A DNA stretch of 37,922 nt from Candidatus Nanopelagicales bacterium (GTDB lineage Bacteria; Actinomycetota; Actinomycetes; S36-B12), in assembly GCA_018609125.1 (NCBI GenBank), contig JABAYF010000015.1:67281-105202 (forward strand), read 5' to 3'. Every line of letters begins with the position of its first letter. Positions within the stretch are counted from its first letter, which is position 1. Shown in pieces: positions 25,939 to 35,130 of the stretch. The notes beneath the pieces were generated by a model that saw nothing but the letters and a program-made list of their open reading frames with translations, did no database searches and was not told the origin of the DNA. Both the position numbers and the translations under genes were made by a program.

Positions 25939-27013
25939 GGCGCCAATGGCACCGACCTATCAAAGCCCGGCTCTGCAGGTGCCAGGTGCTGTTCCGCCGC
26001 CCGATCACAGCGTTGATTCAGGCGTGCCGTGGCACTATGGCGACCCGCATGGCGAGCAGCGCCTATTGGCGGCTGGCGCAGGCGTTGTCGATTTATCCCA
26101 CCGCGGAGTCCTTCAGGTGATAGGCCCAGATCGATTGACCTGGTTGCATTCCCTCACCACCCAGGCGTTAGAAAAACTCCTGCCGAACATGTCGACGTCG
26201 GCACTCATTTTGGACCCACACGGGCACGTCGAACATGAATTGCATCTCGTTGACGATGGCGAGAAAACCTGGATCATTGTTGAGGCGGCCGCGACCGAAC
26301 CTCTGCGGCGCTATCTGGATTCCATGAGATTTATGCTGCGCGTGGAGGTAGTCGATGTTTCGGCTGACTTTGCCGTTGTCTGGCAGCCTCTCTATGAGCG
26401 CCATGTTGCTTATCCCACCTGGTTGAGTTCACCGGAGTTTTCTGGAATCGGCACTAGCGAATCCGGTACCGACAGGGGTGGGGATGCGAGCAAGTACATC
26501 GATCATCGGCCGGAAAAATTTGCGGTGCGCGAAACCATTGTTCCTCGCACTGATCTGCCAGGCCTGTTGCAGGAACGGGCCGGTGAACTAGCTGGCACAT
26601 GGGCTTATGAGGCATTGCGTGTTGCCGCGGGCGTGCCCCGCGTTGGTTTGGAAACTGACCATCGCACCCTGCCGCATGAGGTGGGCTGGATCGGGCCGGC
26701 CGTGCATTTGTCCAAGGGGTGCTACCGCGGTCAAGAAGCGATCGCGCGCGTACACAATATGGGTAAGCCACCGCGGCGTCTGGTGCTGCTACACCTCGAT
26801 GGTGGTGCTGAAATTTTGCCGGAGCACGGTGACGCGGTGTACCTCGGCGATCGTGAGATCGGTTGGGTGGGTTCAGCTGCTCGCCACTACGAGTTGGGGC
26901 CCATCGCGACAGCGATCATCAAGAGATCCATCAACACTGATTCAGATCTCATCGTGATGACCGGCGCGGGAGAGAGTGTCGCGGCATCAGCAGAATCCAT
27001 CATCACGTCGTAG
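25931..27013 (+). CDS. ygfZ: Folate-binding protein YgfZ (CAF17/GcvT-like)
   Basis: 360-residue GcvT-superfamily protein. Diagnostic is [12 protein letters not shown] near residue 262, the conserved Cys-containing motif of YgfZ/IBA57, with [22 protein letters not shown] upstream and a C-terminal barrel. These proteins bind tetrahydrofolate and help assemble or repair Fe-S clusters. ATG 25931 is preferred (AAAGGATC about 9 nt upstream); it overlaps the fur stop by 8 nt, which implies coupled expression. The N-terminal 35 residues are a Pro-rich extension without a known role. The 3' end overlaps the convergent dtd gene by 11 bp. Confidence 0.93.
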   Translation: MNEAPMAPTYQSPALQVPGAVPPPDHSVDSGVPWHYGDPHGEQRLLAAGAGVVDLSHRGVLQVIGPDRLTWLHSLTTQALEKLLPNMSTSALILDPHGHVEHELHLVDDGEKTWIIVEAAATEPLRRYLDSMRFMLRVEVVDVSADFAVVWQPLYERHVAYPTWLSSPEFSGIGTSESGTDRGGDASKYIDHRPEKFAVRETIVPRTDLPGLLQERAGELAGTWAYEALRVAAGVPRVGLETDHRTLPHEVGWIGPAVHLSKGCYRGQEAIARVHNMGKPPRRLVLLHLDGGAEILPEHGDAVYLGDREIGWVGSAARHYELGPIATAIIKRSINTDSDLIVMTGAGESVAASAESIITS

Positions 27014-27494
27014 CGGGAGCGTCTTCCTCTAGCCAAAGAGTCATCGGCCCGTCATTTGTCAGGCTCACCCGCATATCGGCGCCAAAAATTCCGGTCGAAA
27101 CATCTGCCCCGAGTTTTTGCAGGGCGGCGACAAACGAATCAATGAGGGGTTCTGCCACCGGGCCGGGTGCCGCTGCACTCCAGCCAGGTCGCCGCCCTTT
27201 TCTGGTGTCGGCATACAGGGTGAACTGGCTGATCACCAGCAGGGGTAGGCCGGCTTCTGCCGCGGAAACTTCCCCCTTAACGCCCGGGGGCAGACACACA
27301 TTGGTGTGCGTGAGATTCGTGGGGTTGAATATTCGTAACGCGTACACTTTCCGGGCGAGACGTTCAGCAACCGCAGGAGTATCGGTGTGGGTAACGCCAA
27401 CAAACACCACAAGGCCGGGTCCTTCGACTGCTCCGACGTTTTGGTGATCGACGTCCACTCTTGCGCCATCCACTCGTTGAATCAGTACTCGCAT
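27003..27494 (-). CDS. dtd: D-aminoacyl-tRNA deacylase
   Basis: 163-residue DTD that releases D-amino acids (and Gly from tRNA-Ala) from mischarged tRNAs. Hallmarks are [15 protein letters not shown] near residue 78 and the cross-subunit [10 protein letters not shown] near 150 (the usual form is NxGPVT, so Met replaces Val). N-terminus [13 protein letters not shown] is canonical. ATG 27494 is preferred to upstream ATGs because TAACGT lies 7 nt upstream (leaderless) and the family begins there. It is slightly longer than the usual ~145-150 residues. Convergent with ygfZ, overlapping by 11 bp; divergent from acetoacetyl-CoA synthetase. Confidence 0.93.
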   Translation of the reverse strand: MRVLIQRVDGARVDVDHQNVGAVEGPGLVVFVGVTHTDTPAVAERLARKVYALRIFNPTNLTHTNVCLPPGVKGEVSAAEAGLPLLVISQFTLYADTRKGRRPGWSAAAPGPVAEPLIDSFVAALQKLGADVSTGIFGADMRVSLTNDGPMTLWLEEDAPATT

Positions 27495-27501
27495 ACCCAT
27501 C

Positions 27502-27507
27502 ACGTTA
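27502..27507 (-). promoter_or_regulatory. Leaderless -10 box (TAACGT) of dtd
   Basis: TAACGT then GATGGGT (7 nt) and ATG 27494. No Shine-Dalgarno. The 82-bp divergent region to the acetoacetyl-CoA synthetase gene holds both promoters. Confidence 0.45.
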
Positions 27508-27564
27508 GTCAGTCTTGCTCGGCATGGATCCTGACGCGCTGAAAACCCGGCGAGTGACCTTTGC

Positions 27565-27570
27565 CAAGAT
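27565..27570 (+). promoter_or_regulatory. Possible leaderless -10 box (CAAGAT) of acetoacetyl-CoA synthetase
   Basis: CAAGAT, then ATGGTC (6 nt) and ATG 27577. The same CAAGAT-6-ATG arrangement precedes kynA. It keeps the second A and last T of TANNNT but not the first T, so it is weaker evidence. Confidence 0.35.
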
Positions 27571-27576
27571 ATGGTC

Positions 27577-29619
27577 ATGAGCGCCGAACCGCTGTGGCGG
27601 CCGAGTCCAGACGACATCGAGGCCACGCGCATAAACCGGTTTCGTGGCTGGGTAAACAATCATGCGCTATCAGTTGATACTTCCCCCCTGGCTGATGTCG
27701 ACGCGTTACATGCTTGGTCTGTCGAGCATCCCGGTGCATTTTGGGCGGCCGTGTGGAAGTTTTTTGGTGTGATCGGCGACCCCGGTGATACGGCGCATGT
27801 CCCCGCGGAGTTACCGGAGGCGAAGTTCTTCCCACACGCAACCTTGAATCTGGCCGAGAACATCCTTGGGTACGCGTCAAACCGGGACGATGCAGGGTTA
27901 CCGATTCTTGTCGTGACGGCCGAAATGGGAACCGGCATCGGTGTACTGGCGCAACTCACTCGCGACCAACTCATTGACGCCGTCGCTGAAACGACCGCCG
28001 CTCTTCTAGATCGAGGAGTGCGCCCTGGCGACCGGGTAGCGCTCGTTCTGCCTGCTGGACTCGATGCCTACATCGTCAATCTGGCAGGCTTGGCGATTGG
28101 CGCCGTCATGTGCAGTGCATCCCCGGATTTTGGGGTTGCCGCCATTGTTGATCGCTTCGCTCAGTTAGACCCGGTTTTACTCGTGGGCACCACGTCGTAT
28201 CGCTGGAATGGAAAGAGACACGATCGACAAGAACACCTCGTGGACCTAGCGCGATCCCTCCCGTCCCTGAGGTCGCTACTGATTGTGCCGGGCACCGACG
28301 ACCTCACCGCATCTGTTGATCCTGACATTGTCGATCGAGGGAAAATCGCCGCGCTCATTGCCGCCGGTCAGCACCGTCCACTTCAGGTGTCGCTGCTCAG
28401 CGAAGCGCGGGCTGTCCACGAGGGAGTTAAGCCTCATTTCGAGCAGCTTCCTTTTGACCACCCGGCATATATTCTCTTCTCTTCCGGCACAACGGGAAAG
28501 CCGAAATGTCTTATCCACCGTCAAGGCGGCGTTCTACTCAAACATCTTGTTGAGGCCGGTCTCCATGTAGATGCCCGACCTGGCGACCGTGTGCTGTTTT
28601 ATACGACGACCGGCTGGATGATGTGGAACTGGGCAGCCACGGTGCCGGCCACTGGAGCGACCCTTGTCCTGCATGACGGCGCACCCAACTTTCCCGCTGT
28701 GGACACGCTTTTTGACATCGCAGATCGAACCCAGCTCACCCACCTAGGCGTCGGTGCTCGGTTACTCGAATCGATGCGCACCGAACATATCGAGGTGCGG
28801 GCTGAGCGTGAGCTCAGTGACCTTCGCATGGTGATGGTGACCGGTTCGCCGCTTACCGAGGTCACGGCCAAGTGGGTGGTGGGACAACTCGGCGAAAACG
28901 TGCAGCCGAACCCAATTTCTGGTGGCACAGATCTTGTCGGATGTTTTTTGTCTGGCGACCCGACGCGCCCGATGTGGGCCGGAGAACTACCCGGTATCAC
29001 GCTGGGCATGGATGTTGATGTCGTTGATGATGACGGAGCTTCGCTGCAGCCCGGTATAGCTGGGGAATTGATCTGCCGCAACACTTTCCCAACGGTTCCA
29101 TTGGGAATCTGGGGAGATGAAGACCGATCACGATTACAGTCAACCTATTTTGAGCAAATCCCCGGCGTCTGGACGCACGGCGACCTTACGTCGCGTACCA
29201 CAAACGGTGGCTTCATCATTCATGGTCGCTCAGATGCAACGCTTAACATTGCCGGGGTTCGCATCGGAACGGGTGAGATTTATAGTGCGCTGGAAGAGAT
29301 TGATGAGGTAAACGACGCGCTTGCCTTCGCCCAGGTCTGGCAGCAAGACACACGAATGGTCTTGCTTGTAGTGCTTCATCCCGGATCTGTGCTTACCGAT
29401 GCACTCCAGGAAGAGATTCGACAGACCTTACGAAGCGGGGGATCACCGCGTCATGTGCCGGCCCTGATCTTGGCGGTAGCAGACCTACCCCGCACCCTCA
29501 CCGGGAAACTTGCTGAGGTTGCCGTGGCCTCAATCGTGAATGGTCGGCCGGTGAGAAATCGAGATGCGCTGGCTAACCCCGCCGCGCTAGACGCGATCGC
29601 AATCGCCCTGCAAGCGTGA
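27577..29619 (+). CDS. Acetoacetyl-CoA synthetase
   Basis: 680-residue adenylate-forming enzyme that ligates acetoacetate to CoA with ATP. The AMP-binding signature [13 protein letters not shown] lies near residue 302, followed by [10 protein letters not shown], which is typical of acetoacetyl-CoA synthetase rather than acetyl-CoA synthetase. The adenylation region GGTDLVG (about 449) and C-terminal lysine in [10 protein letters not shown] (about 648) are present; the N-terminal extension [17 protein letters not shown] is also characteristic. Start 27577 is favoured by the 6-nt -10 spacing; ATG 27571 two codons upstream is possible. It overlaps convergent kmo by 47 bp, so antisense interference between this gene and the kynurenine operon is possible. 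Confidence 0.9.
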   Translation: MSAEPLWRPSPDDIEATRINRFRGWVNNHALSVDTSPLADVDALHAWSVEHPGAFWAAVWKFFGVIGDPGDTAHVPAELPEAKFFPHATLNLAENILGYASNRDDAGLPILVVTAEMGTGIGVLAQLTRDQLIDAVAETTAALLDRGVRPGDRVALVLPAGLDAYIVNLAGLAIGAVMCSASPDFGVAAIVDRFAQLDPVLLVGTTSYRWNGKRHDRQEHLVDLARSLPSLRSLLIVPGTDDLTASVDPDIVDRGKIAALIAAGQHRPLQVSLLSEARAVHEGVKPHFEQLPFDHPAYILFSSGTTGKPKCLIHRQGGVLLKHLVEAGLHVDARPGDRVLFYTTTGWMMWNWAATVPATGATLVLHDGAPNFPAVDTLFDIADRTQLTHLGVGARLLESMRTEHIEVRAERELSDLRMVMVTGSPLTEVTAKWVVGQLGENVQPNPISGGTDLVGCFLSGDPTRPMWAGELPGITLGMDVDVVDDDGASLQPGIAGELICRNTFPTVPLGIWGDEDRSRLQSTYFEQIPGVWTHGDLTSRTTNGGFIIHGRSDATLNIAGVRIGTGEIYSALEEIDEVNDALAFAQVWQQDTRMVLLVVLHPGSVLTDALQEEIRQTLRSGGSPRHVPALILAVADLPRTLTGKLAEVAVASIVNGRPVRNRDALANPAALDAIAIALQA

Positions 29620-30934
29620 GGCCACTCGCTATCAATCCGAGGCCGGTCGCGATGGCGACTGCCCTGCGTTGAGCGCGCACCCGTGGCTCGATTGACGCAT
29701 ACGGCGTTGTGGAAAAAGACACCATCTCGTAGCGTGTTCGGTAGTGCTCGCCCAGAAGGCGATGCAGAGTATTTTCGGTGGCTCGTACGGCGCGATATGT
29801 TCGTGAATTCACCGAGTCACGCATTTCAATAAAATTGTGCAGTGCCAAATCTGCAACCGCGTTGGAGTTAACCACTCGATCCTCTGCGTAGGCGGGCATT
29901 GCCATTGCCCAATCACCCTGTGCCGCATCAATTGCAGCTACGAGGCTCAGGCAATCCTCAAACGAGGCGTTTGCACCCTGGCCATAAAAAGGAACGATTG
30001 CGTGCGCTGCATCACCAAGAAGCACACAGCGGTTCATCCACCACGGTGAGCAACGAACGGTAACGAGCGATCCCACCGGATTGTGGGTGTAGTCGTCAAC
30101 AAGTGATGGCATCAGAGTTGCTGCATCTGGGTAATGTTCATCGAAAAAGTCTGTGATCTTCACCGAGGTATCCAGAGCAGCGAACGAGTCGTCGCCACTT
30201 TTGGGCCAAAACAGGGTGCAGGTAAATGAACGGTCAAGATTGGGCAGAGCGATCATCATGGATGATCCGCGGGGCCAAATGTGAAGAGCGTCCGGGTTGA
30301 GGGCAAACTCACTGTTTTTGGCGGGAATGGTGAGTTCTTTGTATCCGTAGGGCAGGTAGTCCTGCTCGAAGTTGAAACCATCGCGCAGGGTGAAAGCGCG
30401 ACGCACTGCGCTGTATGCGCCATCGGTGCCGATGATGACATCTGCCGTCACGATCTTTTCACCGTCGTCAGTACCCAGAGTGAGTTGAGTCTGATCAATA
30501 TCGCAATCTTCAACCCGGTGTTGGAAGAAGATTTCAACGCTTGGCTGTGCTTCAGCGGAGTTGAGAAGCAGCGCGTTTAGTTCGCCACGACTGATGGAGT
30601 TGATAGCTCGCTGGCCGTCGGCGCTATAGCTTTGATACTCCTGCTCACCGTTAACGGGGTGCAGCATGCGCCCGTGCATCGGAAGTCCGCGAGCGAGGAC
30701 TTCATCGGTCAGGCCCACACTGTTGAGTGCTGTGAGTCCGCGGGTTGAGATCGCTAAGTTGATGCTGCGCCCACGTGCGGCTCCGGTGAGGCGCGGATCC
30801 GGACGACGCTCATAAACTCGAACCCGGTACCCGCGTTGGCCCAACATGGTTGCCAGCAGTGATCCGGCAAGCCCGGCACCCACGATGACCACGTCGCCGG
30901 TGGCGCTGGGTTGGTTCGACAGCGTTGTGCTCAT
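29573..30934 (-). CDS. kmo: Kynurenine 3-monooxygenase
   Basis: 453-residue FAD monooxygenase that hydroxylates L-kynurenine to 3-hydroxykynurenine with NADPH and O2. N-terminal VIVGAGLAGS (FAD GxGxxG, 17-26), YERRPDPR after the second strand, GTDGAYSAVRR (about 165), and the second FAD motif GDAAHAIVPFYGQGANASFED with the KMO-specific FYGQG. The C-terminus ends in a hydrophobic helix ([14 protein letters not shown]) like the membrane-associating tail of other KMOs. ATG 30934 shares one base with the ACMSD stop (TGATG), so re-initiation is likely; a 10-residue-longer frame is less plausible. Last gene of the kynurenine operon, overlapping the convergent acetoacetyl-CoA synthetase by 47 bp. 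Confidence 0.93.
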   Translation of the reverse strand: MSTTLSNQPSATGDVVIVGAGLAGSLLATMLGQRGYRVRVYERRPDPRLTGAARGRSINLAISTRGLTALNSVGLTDEVLARGLPMHGRMLHPVNGEQEYQSYSADGQRAINSISRGELNALLLNSAEAQPSVEIFFQHRVEDCDIDQTQLTLGTDDGEKIVTADVIIGTDGAYSAVRRAFTLRDGFNFEQDYLPYGYKELTIPAKNSEFALNPDALHIWPRGSSMMIALPNLDRSFTCTLFWPKSGDDSFAALDTSVKITDFFDEHYPDAATLMPSLVDDYTHNPVGSLVTVRCSPWWMNRCVLLGDAAHAIVPFYGQGANASFEDCLSLVAAIDAAQGDWAMAMPAYAEDRVVNSNAVADLALHNFIEMRDSVNSRTYRAVRATENTLHRLLGEHYRTRYEMVSFSTTPYASIEPRVRAQRRAVAIATGLGLIASGLTLAGRLRSRLARRG

Positions 30935-31974
30935 CAGGCCGGATTCTCCATCTGTTGTTGCCACGTAGTTAGTCGAGCGCCTAGGAAAACTTCCGCGTTT
31001 CCGCCAAGCATGCTTTCACGCTGGGTGGCTGAAATGAAATCAGCTCGGTTGATCACGGCGCCAGCCGGCCGCTCGCCTAGGGGATAAGGATAGTCCGAGC
31101 CAAGCATTACTCGGTTACTGCCATGCGTGTCGACCAGTAGCCGCAAAGCTTTAGTGTCGAAAACGACTGAATCCACGCTGAAACGATCCACATATGCAGA
31201 GGGAGGCAGTTGAGAGGTGGCGATGACGTCGGGACGCCTCGACCACGCGTTGTCCATGCGGCCACTCCACATGGCGAACGATCCACCACCGTGGGCGAAA
31301 CACAAGCGCAGATCTGAACTGACTCGATCGAACACGCCACCGAGAATTAACGCCAGAATGGATAAATGAGTCTCAGCGGGCATCCCCACTAGCCACTGGG
31401 CCATCCAGCGTTGGTTTCGCGGGGTTGCCTGCATGTCCCACGGATGGACGAAGACCGCGACATCTCGGTGAGCACAATGCTGCAAAAACTCAACGATACC
31501 GCCATCGTCGAGATCCCGATCGCCAACATGATTGCCAATCTCAACGCCCACGTGTCCAAGGTCTAGACATCGGTCCAATTCGCGGCAGGCAGCCTCGGTG
31601 TCTTGCAGGGGTACTTGGCAAAAGGGCACGAGGCGGGAGGGGGCTGCCACGCACATTGATAGTGCTAGATCATTAAAAACAGAGGCGATGCGTTCGGCAT
31701 CAGCAGCTGCATGCTGGTAATGAAAAAACACCGGCGTCGGTGAGACAACCTGCATGTCGATGCCGTCTACGTCCATATCGGCTAGTCGATGTTCAGGGCT
31801 CCAGCAGGATTGGTCAATGGGTCGAAAGTCTTTGTTGCCCAGCATGATCATGGCCGATACATCGTTGATCTGGCGCAGCCATGGCCACTCGCCGTCCGTT
31901 CCGGTGAGTGCGGCGAGGTCGGGCCATCCCTGCGGGACGAAGTGTGAGTGCACATCAATGACCGGTGGTGTCAC
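30934..31974 (-). CDS. 2-Amino-3-carboxymuconate-6-semialdehyde decarboxylase (ACMSD)
   Basis: 346-residue amidohydrolase-2-family TIM barrel that decarboxylates ACMS to 2-aminomuconate semialdehyde, diverting flux from quinolinate/NAD. All residues known for the Pseudomonas enzyme fall at the same numbers: His9 and His11 (HxH zinc ligands), Arg51, His177, His228 in AHGGG, and Asp294 in GSDYPYPLG. The assignment is therefore strong. GTG 31974 has AGGGGT upstream and lies 6 bp after the dioxygenase stop. It fits a catabolic rather than an NAD-biosynthetic kynurenine pathway. Confidence 0.95.
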   Translation of the reverse strand: MTPPVIDVHSHFVPQGWPDLAALTGTDGEWPWLRQINDVSAMIMLGNKDFRPIDQSCWSPEHRLADMDVDGIDMQVVSPTPVFFHYQHAAADAERIASVFNDLALSMCVAAPSRLVPFCQVPLQDTEAACRELDRCLDLGHVGVEIGNHVGDRDLDDGGIVEFLQHCAHRDVAVFVHPWDMQATPRNQRWMAQWLVGMPAETHLSILALILGGVFDRVSSDLRLCFAHGGGSFAMWSGRMDNAWSRRPDVIATSQLPPSAYVDRFSVDSVVFDTKALRLLVDTHGSNRVMLGSDYPYPLGERPAGAVINRADFISATQRESMLGGNAEVFLGARLTTWQQQMENPA

Positions 31975-31980
31975 TGGGTA

Positions 31981-32505
31981 TTACCCCTGACCCGGATGAA
32001 GATGGTCACACTGTGGGCAGCGGCGTGCACTTTCGTCAGCATAGAAGGCAGCGAATACCGGGGGTAGATCAGCAGCAATATCGCGCACCTGCAGTTCCAC
32101 CTCGTGCACCAGCGCGTTGCACTGCGGGCAGTACCATTGGAACTTTTCCAGCGTGCCCTCATTGCGTACCCGTTCAAAGACCAGGCCGATGGAACCAGCT
32201 TCGGGCCGCTGCGGTGAGTGCGGCATTAACCGCGGGAGTACCCACATCTCGCCAGCACCAACGGTGACGCGTTCGGGCCCATCGGCGGTCATCAAGTCGA
32301 CATGCATGGTTCCCTTGACCTGATAAAAGACCTCTTCGAATGGGTCCACGTGGTAGTCGGTTCGAGAGTTGGGCCCACCCACCACCATGACGATGAAATC
32401 ATCGCCGCCGGGAAACATCTCCTTGTTGGCAACCGGTGGCTTTAACTCTGGGCCGTTTTTGGTGACCCACTCGTTGAAATTTAGTGTTGTGGTGAGGTCA
32501 GTCAT
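31981..32505 (-). CDS. 3-Hydroxyanthranilate 3,4-dioxygenase
   Basis: 174-residue cupin Fe(II) dioxygenase that opens 3-hydroxyanthranilate to ACMS. Residues match the Cupriavidus (Ralstonia) metallidurans enzyme shifted by one: iron ligands His52, Glu58 and His96, substrate residues Arg48, Arg100 and Glu111, and a C-terminal rubredoxin-like iron site with Cys126, Cys129, Cys163 and Cys166. ATG 32505 overlaps the RidA stop by 4 nt, with GGGAG 6 nt upstream. It sits directly before ACMSD, so the unstable ACMS product is handled by the neighbouring enzyme. Confidence 0.96.
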   Translation of the reverse strand: MTDLTTTLNFNEWVTKNGPELKPPVANKEMFPGGDDFIVMVVGGPNSRTDYHVDPFEEVFYQVKGTMHVDLMTADGPERVTVGAGEMWVLPRLMPHSPQRPEAGSIGLVFERVRNEGTLEKFQWYCPQCNALVHEVELQVRDIAADLPPVFAAFYADESARRCPQCDHLHPGQG

Positions 32506-32951
32506 GAGCGCTCCCTGGTTCCGGCGCCTCGATGAGCCACCGCTTGGATTTCGATGAGGAGGTCGGGGTGTGGCAGTTCCTTAACCGCTACCGTGGTTCG
32601 GGTTGGGCCTGAGGAGTCGAAGAACTCGGCGTAGGCACGGTTGTATTCGGCGAAATCGGCCATATCTACTAGGAAACAGGTGACCTGCACGAGGTCAGCC
32701 AAGGTGCAATCGGCCGTGGCGAGCAGATCACCAATGTTGGTGATGACAGCCCGTGTTTGCGCAGTGATATCAAAATGTTTGGTTCCGTCAGGGGCTATCT
32801 CAACGCCCACGAACGTGTCGTCAGCACGCCGACTGCTGGTGCCCGACACCCACACCAGATTGCCAACCGACTTCACGTGCGGATAGGCACCACGCGGGGT
32901 GGCCTTATCCGCCACGACGAGGCTGGCAACCTGAGGGTTGTTTGAGTTCAC
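32502..32951 (-). CDS. RidA/YjgF-family deaminase, probable 2-aminomuconate deaminase
   Basis: 149-residue RidA-fold protein (GAYPHVKSVGNLVWVSGTSS; LADLVQVTCFLVDMADFAEYNRAYAEFF; conserved Arg in SGPTRTT and Glu in IEIQAVA). In nitrobenzoate and 3-hydroxyanthranilate meta-cleavage pathways a protein of this family deaminates 2-aminomuconate to 4-oxalocrotonate, and the operon context here supports that role over generic enamine/imine deamination. GTG 32951 is the start; the gap to the formamidase gene is 55 bp, the largest inside the operon. The dehydrogenase that should produce its substrate is missing from the window. Confidence 0.8.
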   Translation of the reverse strand: MNSNNPQVASLVVADKATPRGAYPHVKSVGNLVWVSGTSSRRADDTFVGVEIAPDGTKHFDITAQTRAVITNIGDLLATADCTLADLVQVTCFLVDMADFAEYNRAYAEFFDSSGPTRTTVAVKELPHPDLLIEIQAVAHRGAGTRERS

Positions 32952-33006
32952 TTCAACATTGTGTCGCTCGCTCCACGATGAAACAAGGCGGGGATCGCGC
33001 CGAGCC

Positions 33007-33819
33007 TCAATCTTTCAGTGTCTGGAGCAGGGAGCGGCGAAATGTACTCACCTGCGATGTGGGGTCGAGGATTTCGTAGTGACCATCATTTTCGAAAATG
33101 ATCAACTCGCCGGGATTCCCATTGCTTCGGGCATGCTCCAGATAAGCCTCGCTGATGTGCAGTGGTACGTCTTCGTCTGCGCGACCGTGCAGTAGATAGA
33201 TCACCGTCGACGGTTTCGGGCGAAGCAGGAAGGGATCGGTGAGTGCATAACGCTGCGGGGCGTCGGTGGCGCTGCCACCCATCATGTGGTCCACAGCACC
33301 ATCGCCCAGTCGTTCACTGCTCGCCTTCGTTAAGCAGGCCACCGGCGCTGAAGCGATCGCGAGTTGGAAACGGTGGTCAACACTGAGTTGGTCTGGACCC
33401 TGGGTGGACGGTGGTGGCTGACAGATGGCCCACAGAGCCAGCGCACCACCGGCAGAGTGGCCAAGAATCGCACTGCGTCCCGTGTTGATGTCGTGCTGGT
33501 CGGCGTAGGTGATTGTGGCGGCGATACCTGCGGATACGTCAGCGAAGATGGCCGGCCAAGCGTTGTCGTACGCGCGGTATTCAATGTTGCAGACGGCAAA
33601 ACCGTGCTCGGCGAGATCAAGACACGTCGCATCCTCAATTTCTCGGGTCCATTTCGGGCGCCAGAAACCGCCGTGAACCACCACAACCAGTGGAGCCTGC
33701 TTGACCGAAATTGGCAGGAACCACTCGCACACCTGTCGCTCATGCGGGCCGTAGGAAACGATTTCGCGTGCCACGGGAGTGCTCGCGGCCGATCGTGCGC
33801 GATCCTCGCCGGTGTTCAC
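33007..33819 (-). CDS. Kynurenine formamidase, alpha/beta-hydrolase (AFMID-like) type
   Basis: 270-residue alpha/beta-hydrolase. HGGFW near residue 60 is the HGGxW oxyanion motif of AFMID-like kynurenine formamidases, GHSAGG near 134 holds the nucleophile Ser, the acid is in HGRADEDVP and the His in DGHYEIL. It hydrolyses N-formylkynurenine to kynurenine. Most bacteria use the unrelated metal-dependent cyclase-like KynB; this gene is the eukaryote-like fold. The start is GTG 33819 with AGGTGG 5 nt upstream, 8 bp after the kynureninase stop; a longer frame reads back into kynU. Position between kynU and the ring-cleavage genes supports the role. Confidence 0.87.
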   Translation of the reverse strand: MNTGEDRARSAASTPVAREIVSYGPHERQVCEWFLPISVKQAPLVVVVHGGFWRPKWTREIEDATCLDLAEHGFAVCNIEYRAYDNAWPAIFADVSAGIAATITYADQHDINTGRSAILGHSAGGALALWAICQPPPSTQGPDQLSVDHRFQLAIASAPVACLTKASSERLGDGAVDHMMGGSATDAPQRYALTDPFLLRPKPSTVIYLLHGRADEDVPLHISEAYLEHARSNGNPGELIIFENDGHYEILDPTSQVSTFRRSLLQTLKD

Positions 33820-33827
33820 GCATCCAC

Positions 33828-35096
33828 CTAGGTAAGTATGTCTTGGAGTCCGGCGGCTGCACGCCAACAATCCTCGTAACTTGTGTAAAGCCCGACCGCT
33901 GCAAACCGAATAATGTCCGGATTTCTGCTGTCGGCAATCACGCCGTAGTCGTCACGAAGACGGTGCGAGATGACGTTGATGTCTGAGGTGAAACGCAACG
34001 AAATCTGGCATCCGTGGTTAGTCGCATTAACCGGGGTGACCATGTGAATGGCCCCGGCGGGCAGACTGGTTGCGATCTCGGCCAGACATTCGCGCAGGTA
34101 CTGATTGAGTCGTTCGCTGCGCTGTCGAATAGCGGGCATTCCGACTTCATCAAAAATACGAAGTGACACTTCAACGGGTGTCATGGACAAGATGGGGGGA
34201 TTGGAGACCTGCCACGCATCGGCCGTGGGTGGTGGATCGAAATGTCGCTCCATCCGAAACCGCGTTTCTGTTCGGGTGCCCCACCAGCCTGCGAGGCGGC
34301 CCATTTTCGTATCAGTGGCGTGGCGCTGATGAATGAACGCACCTGCTGCAGCCCCGGGTCCTGAATTGACGTACTTATAGGAGCACCACGCGGCGAAATC
34401 GACATCCCAGTCGTGCAGATGCAACTCGACATTGCCGATCGCATGGGCAAGGTCCCAACCAACGACCGCGCCAACATGATGCGACGCTGTCGTGATGCTT
34501 GAGATGTCCATGAGTTCACCGGTCAAGTAGTTCACGGCACTGAAAAAAACGAGCTGGAGTTCATCGGCATTCTCAGCGATGACAGCAAGAACGTCATCGG
34601 TGCGTAGGGTGTCCTCACCCGGCCGCGGTCGAAGGCGAATGACTTCGTCATCTGGCACCAGCCCGTGCCATTGCACCTGGGAGTCCACGGCGTAACCGTC
34701 GGAGGGGAAGACGATGTCCTCCATCAAGATCTTGCTCCGACGTCCGCTGGGGCGGTAAAAGGTTGCCATGAGCAGGTGCAGGTTGACGGTGAGTGAATTC
34801 ATCACCACGGTTTCATTCGGAAGTCCACCCACCAGACGAGCCGCGGGATCACGCAGCGCCTCGTGATAGTCCTTCCAGGGACGAGGCCCGTTGAGTTGGC
34901 CCTCCACCCCCATCTCCGCCCAGCGCTGGAGTTCTTCGTTAACGGCAGCGACGGTAGCTTTTGGCTGCAGGCCGAGGGAGTTTCCAGCAAAGTAGGCCAC
35001 CTCAGCGTAGGCCGAAGTGCTCGTATCGGCGGGGATGCAAAACAGCGACCGCCATCCTGGATCATTGGAGTCAAGGGCGGGATCGAATGCACGCAT
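33828..35096 (-). CDS. kynU: Kynureninase
   Basis: 422-residue PLP enzyme (class V aminotransferase fold) that splits 3-hydroxykynurenine (or kynurenine) to 3-hydroxyanthranilate (or anthranilate) and alanine. Landmarks are YFAGNSLGLQP (35-45), GWDLAHAIGNV with PLP-pyridine-binding Asp215, and the Schiff-base Lys241 in CSYKYVNSGPGA. C-terminal HRLRDDYGVIADSRNPDIIRFA is also typical. Length is normal. ATG 35096 lies 34 bp after kynA; no Shine-Dalgarno is visible, and CAGACT 6 nt upstream could be a weak own promoter. With KMO, HAO and ACMSD present, 3-hydroxykynurenine is the likely substrate. Confidence 0.96.
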   Translation of the reverse strand: MRAFDPALDSNDPGWRSLFCIPADTSTSAYAEVAYFAGNSLGLQPKATVAAVNEELQRWAEMGVEGQLNGPRPWKDYHEALRDPAARLVGGLPNETVVMNSLTVNLHLLMATFYRPSGRRSKILMEDIVFPSDGYAVDSQVQWHGLVPDDEVIRLRPRPGEDTLRTDDVLAVIAENADELQLVFFSAVNYLTGELMDISSITTASHHVGAVVGWDLAHAIGNVELHLHDWDVDFAAWCSYKYVNSGPGAAAGAFIHQRHATDTKMGRLAGWWGTRTETRFRMERHFDPPPTADAWQVSNPPILSMTPVEVSLRIFDEVGMPAIRQRSERLNQYLRECLAEIATSLPAGAIHMVTPVNATNHGCQISLRFTSDINVISHRLRDDYGVIADSRNPDIIRFAAVGLYTSYEDCWRAAAGLQDILT

Positions 35097-35130
35097 GGGC
35101 GAAGTCTGTCAGGTGCAGCCGTTGATAGCG

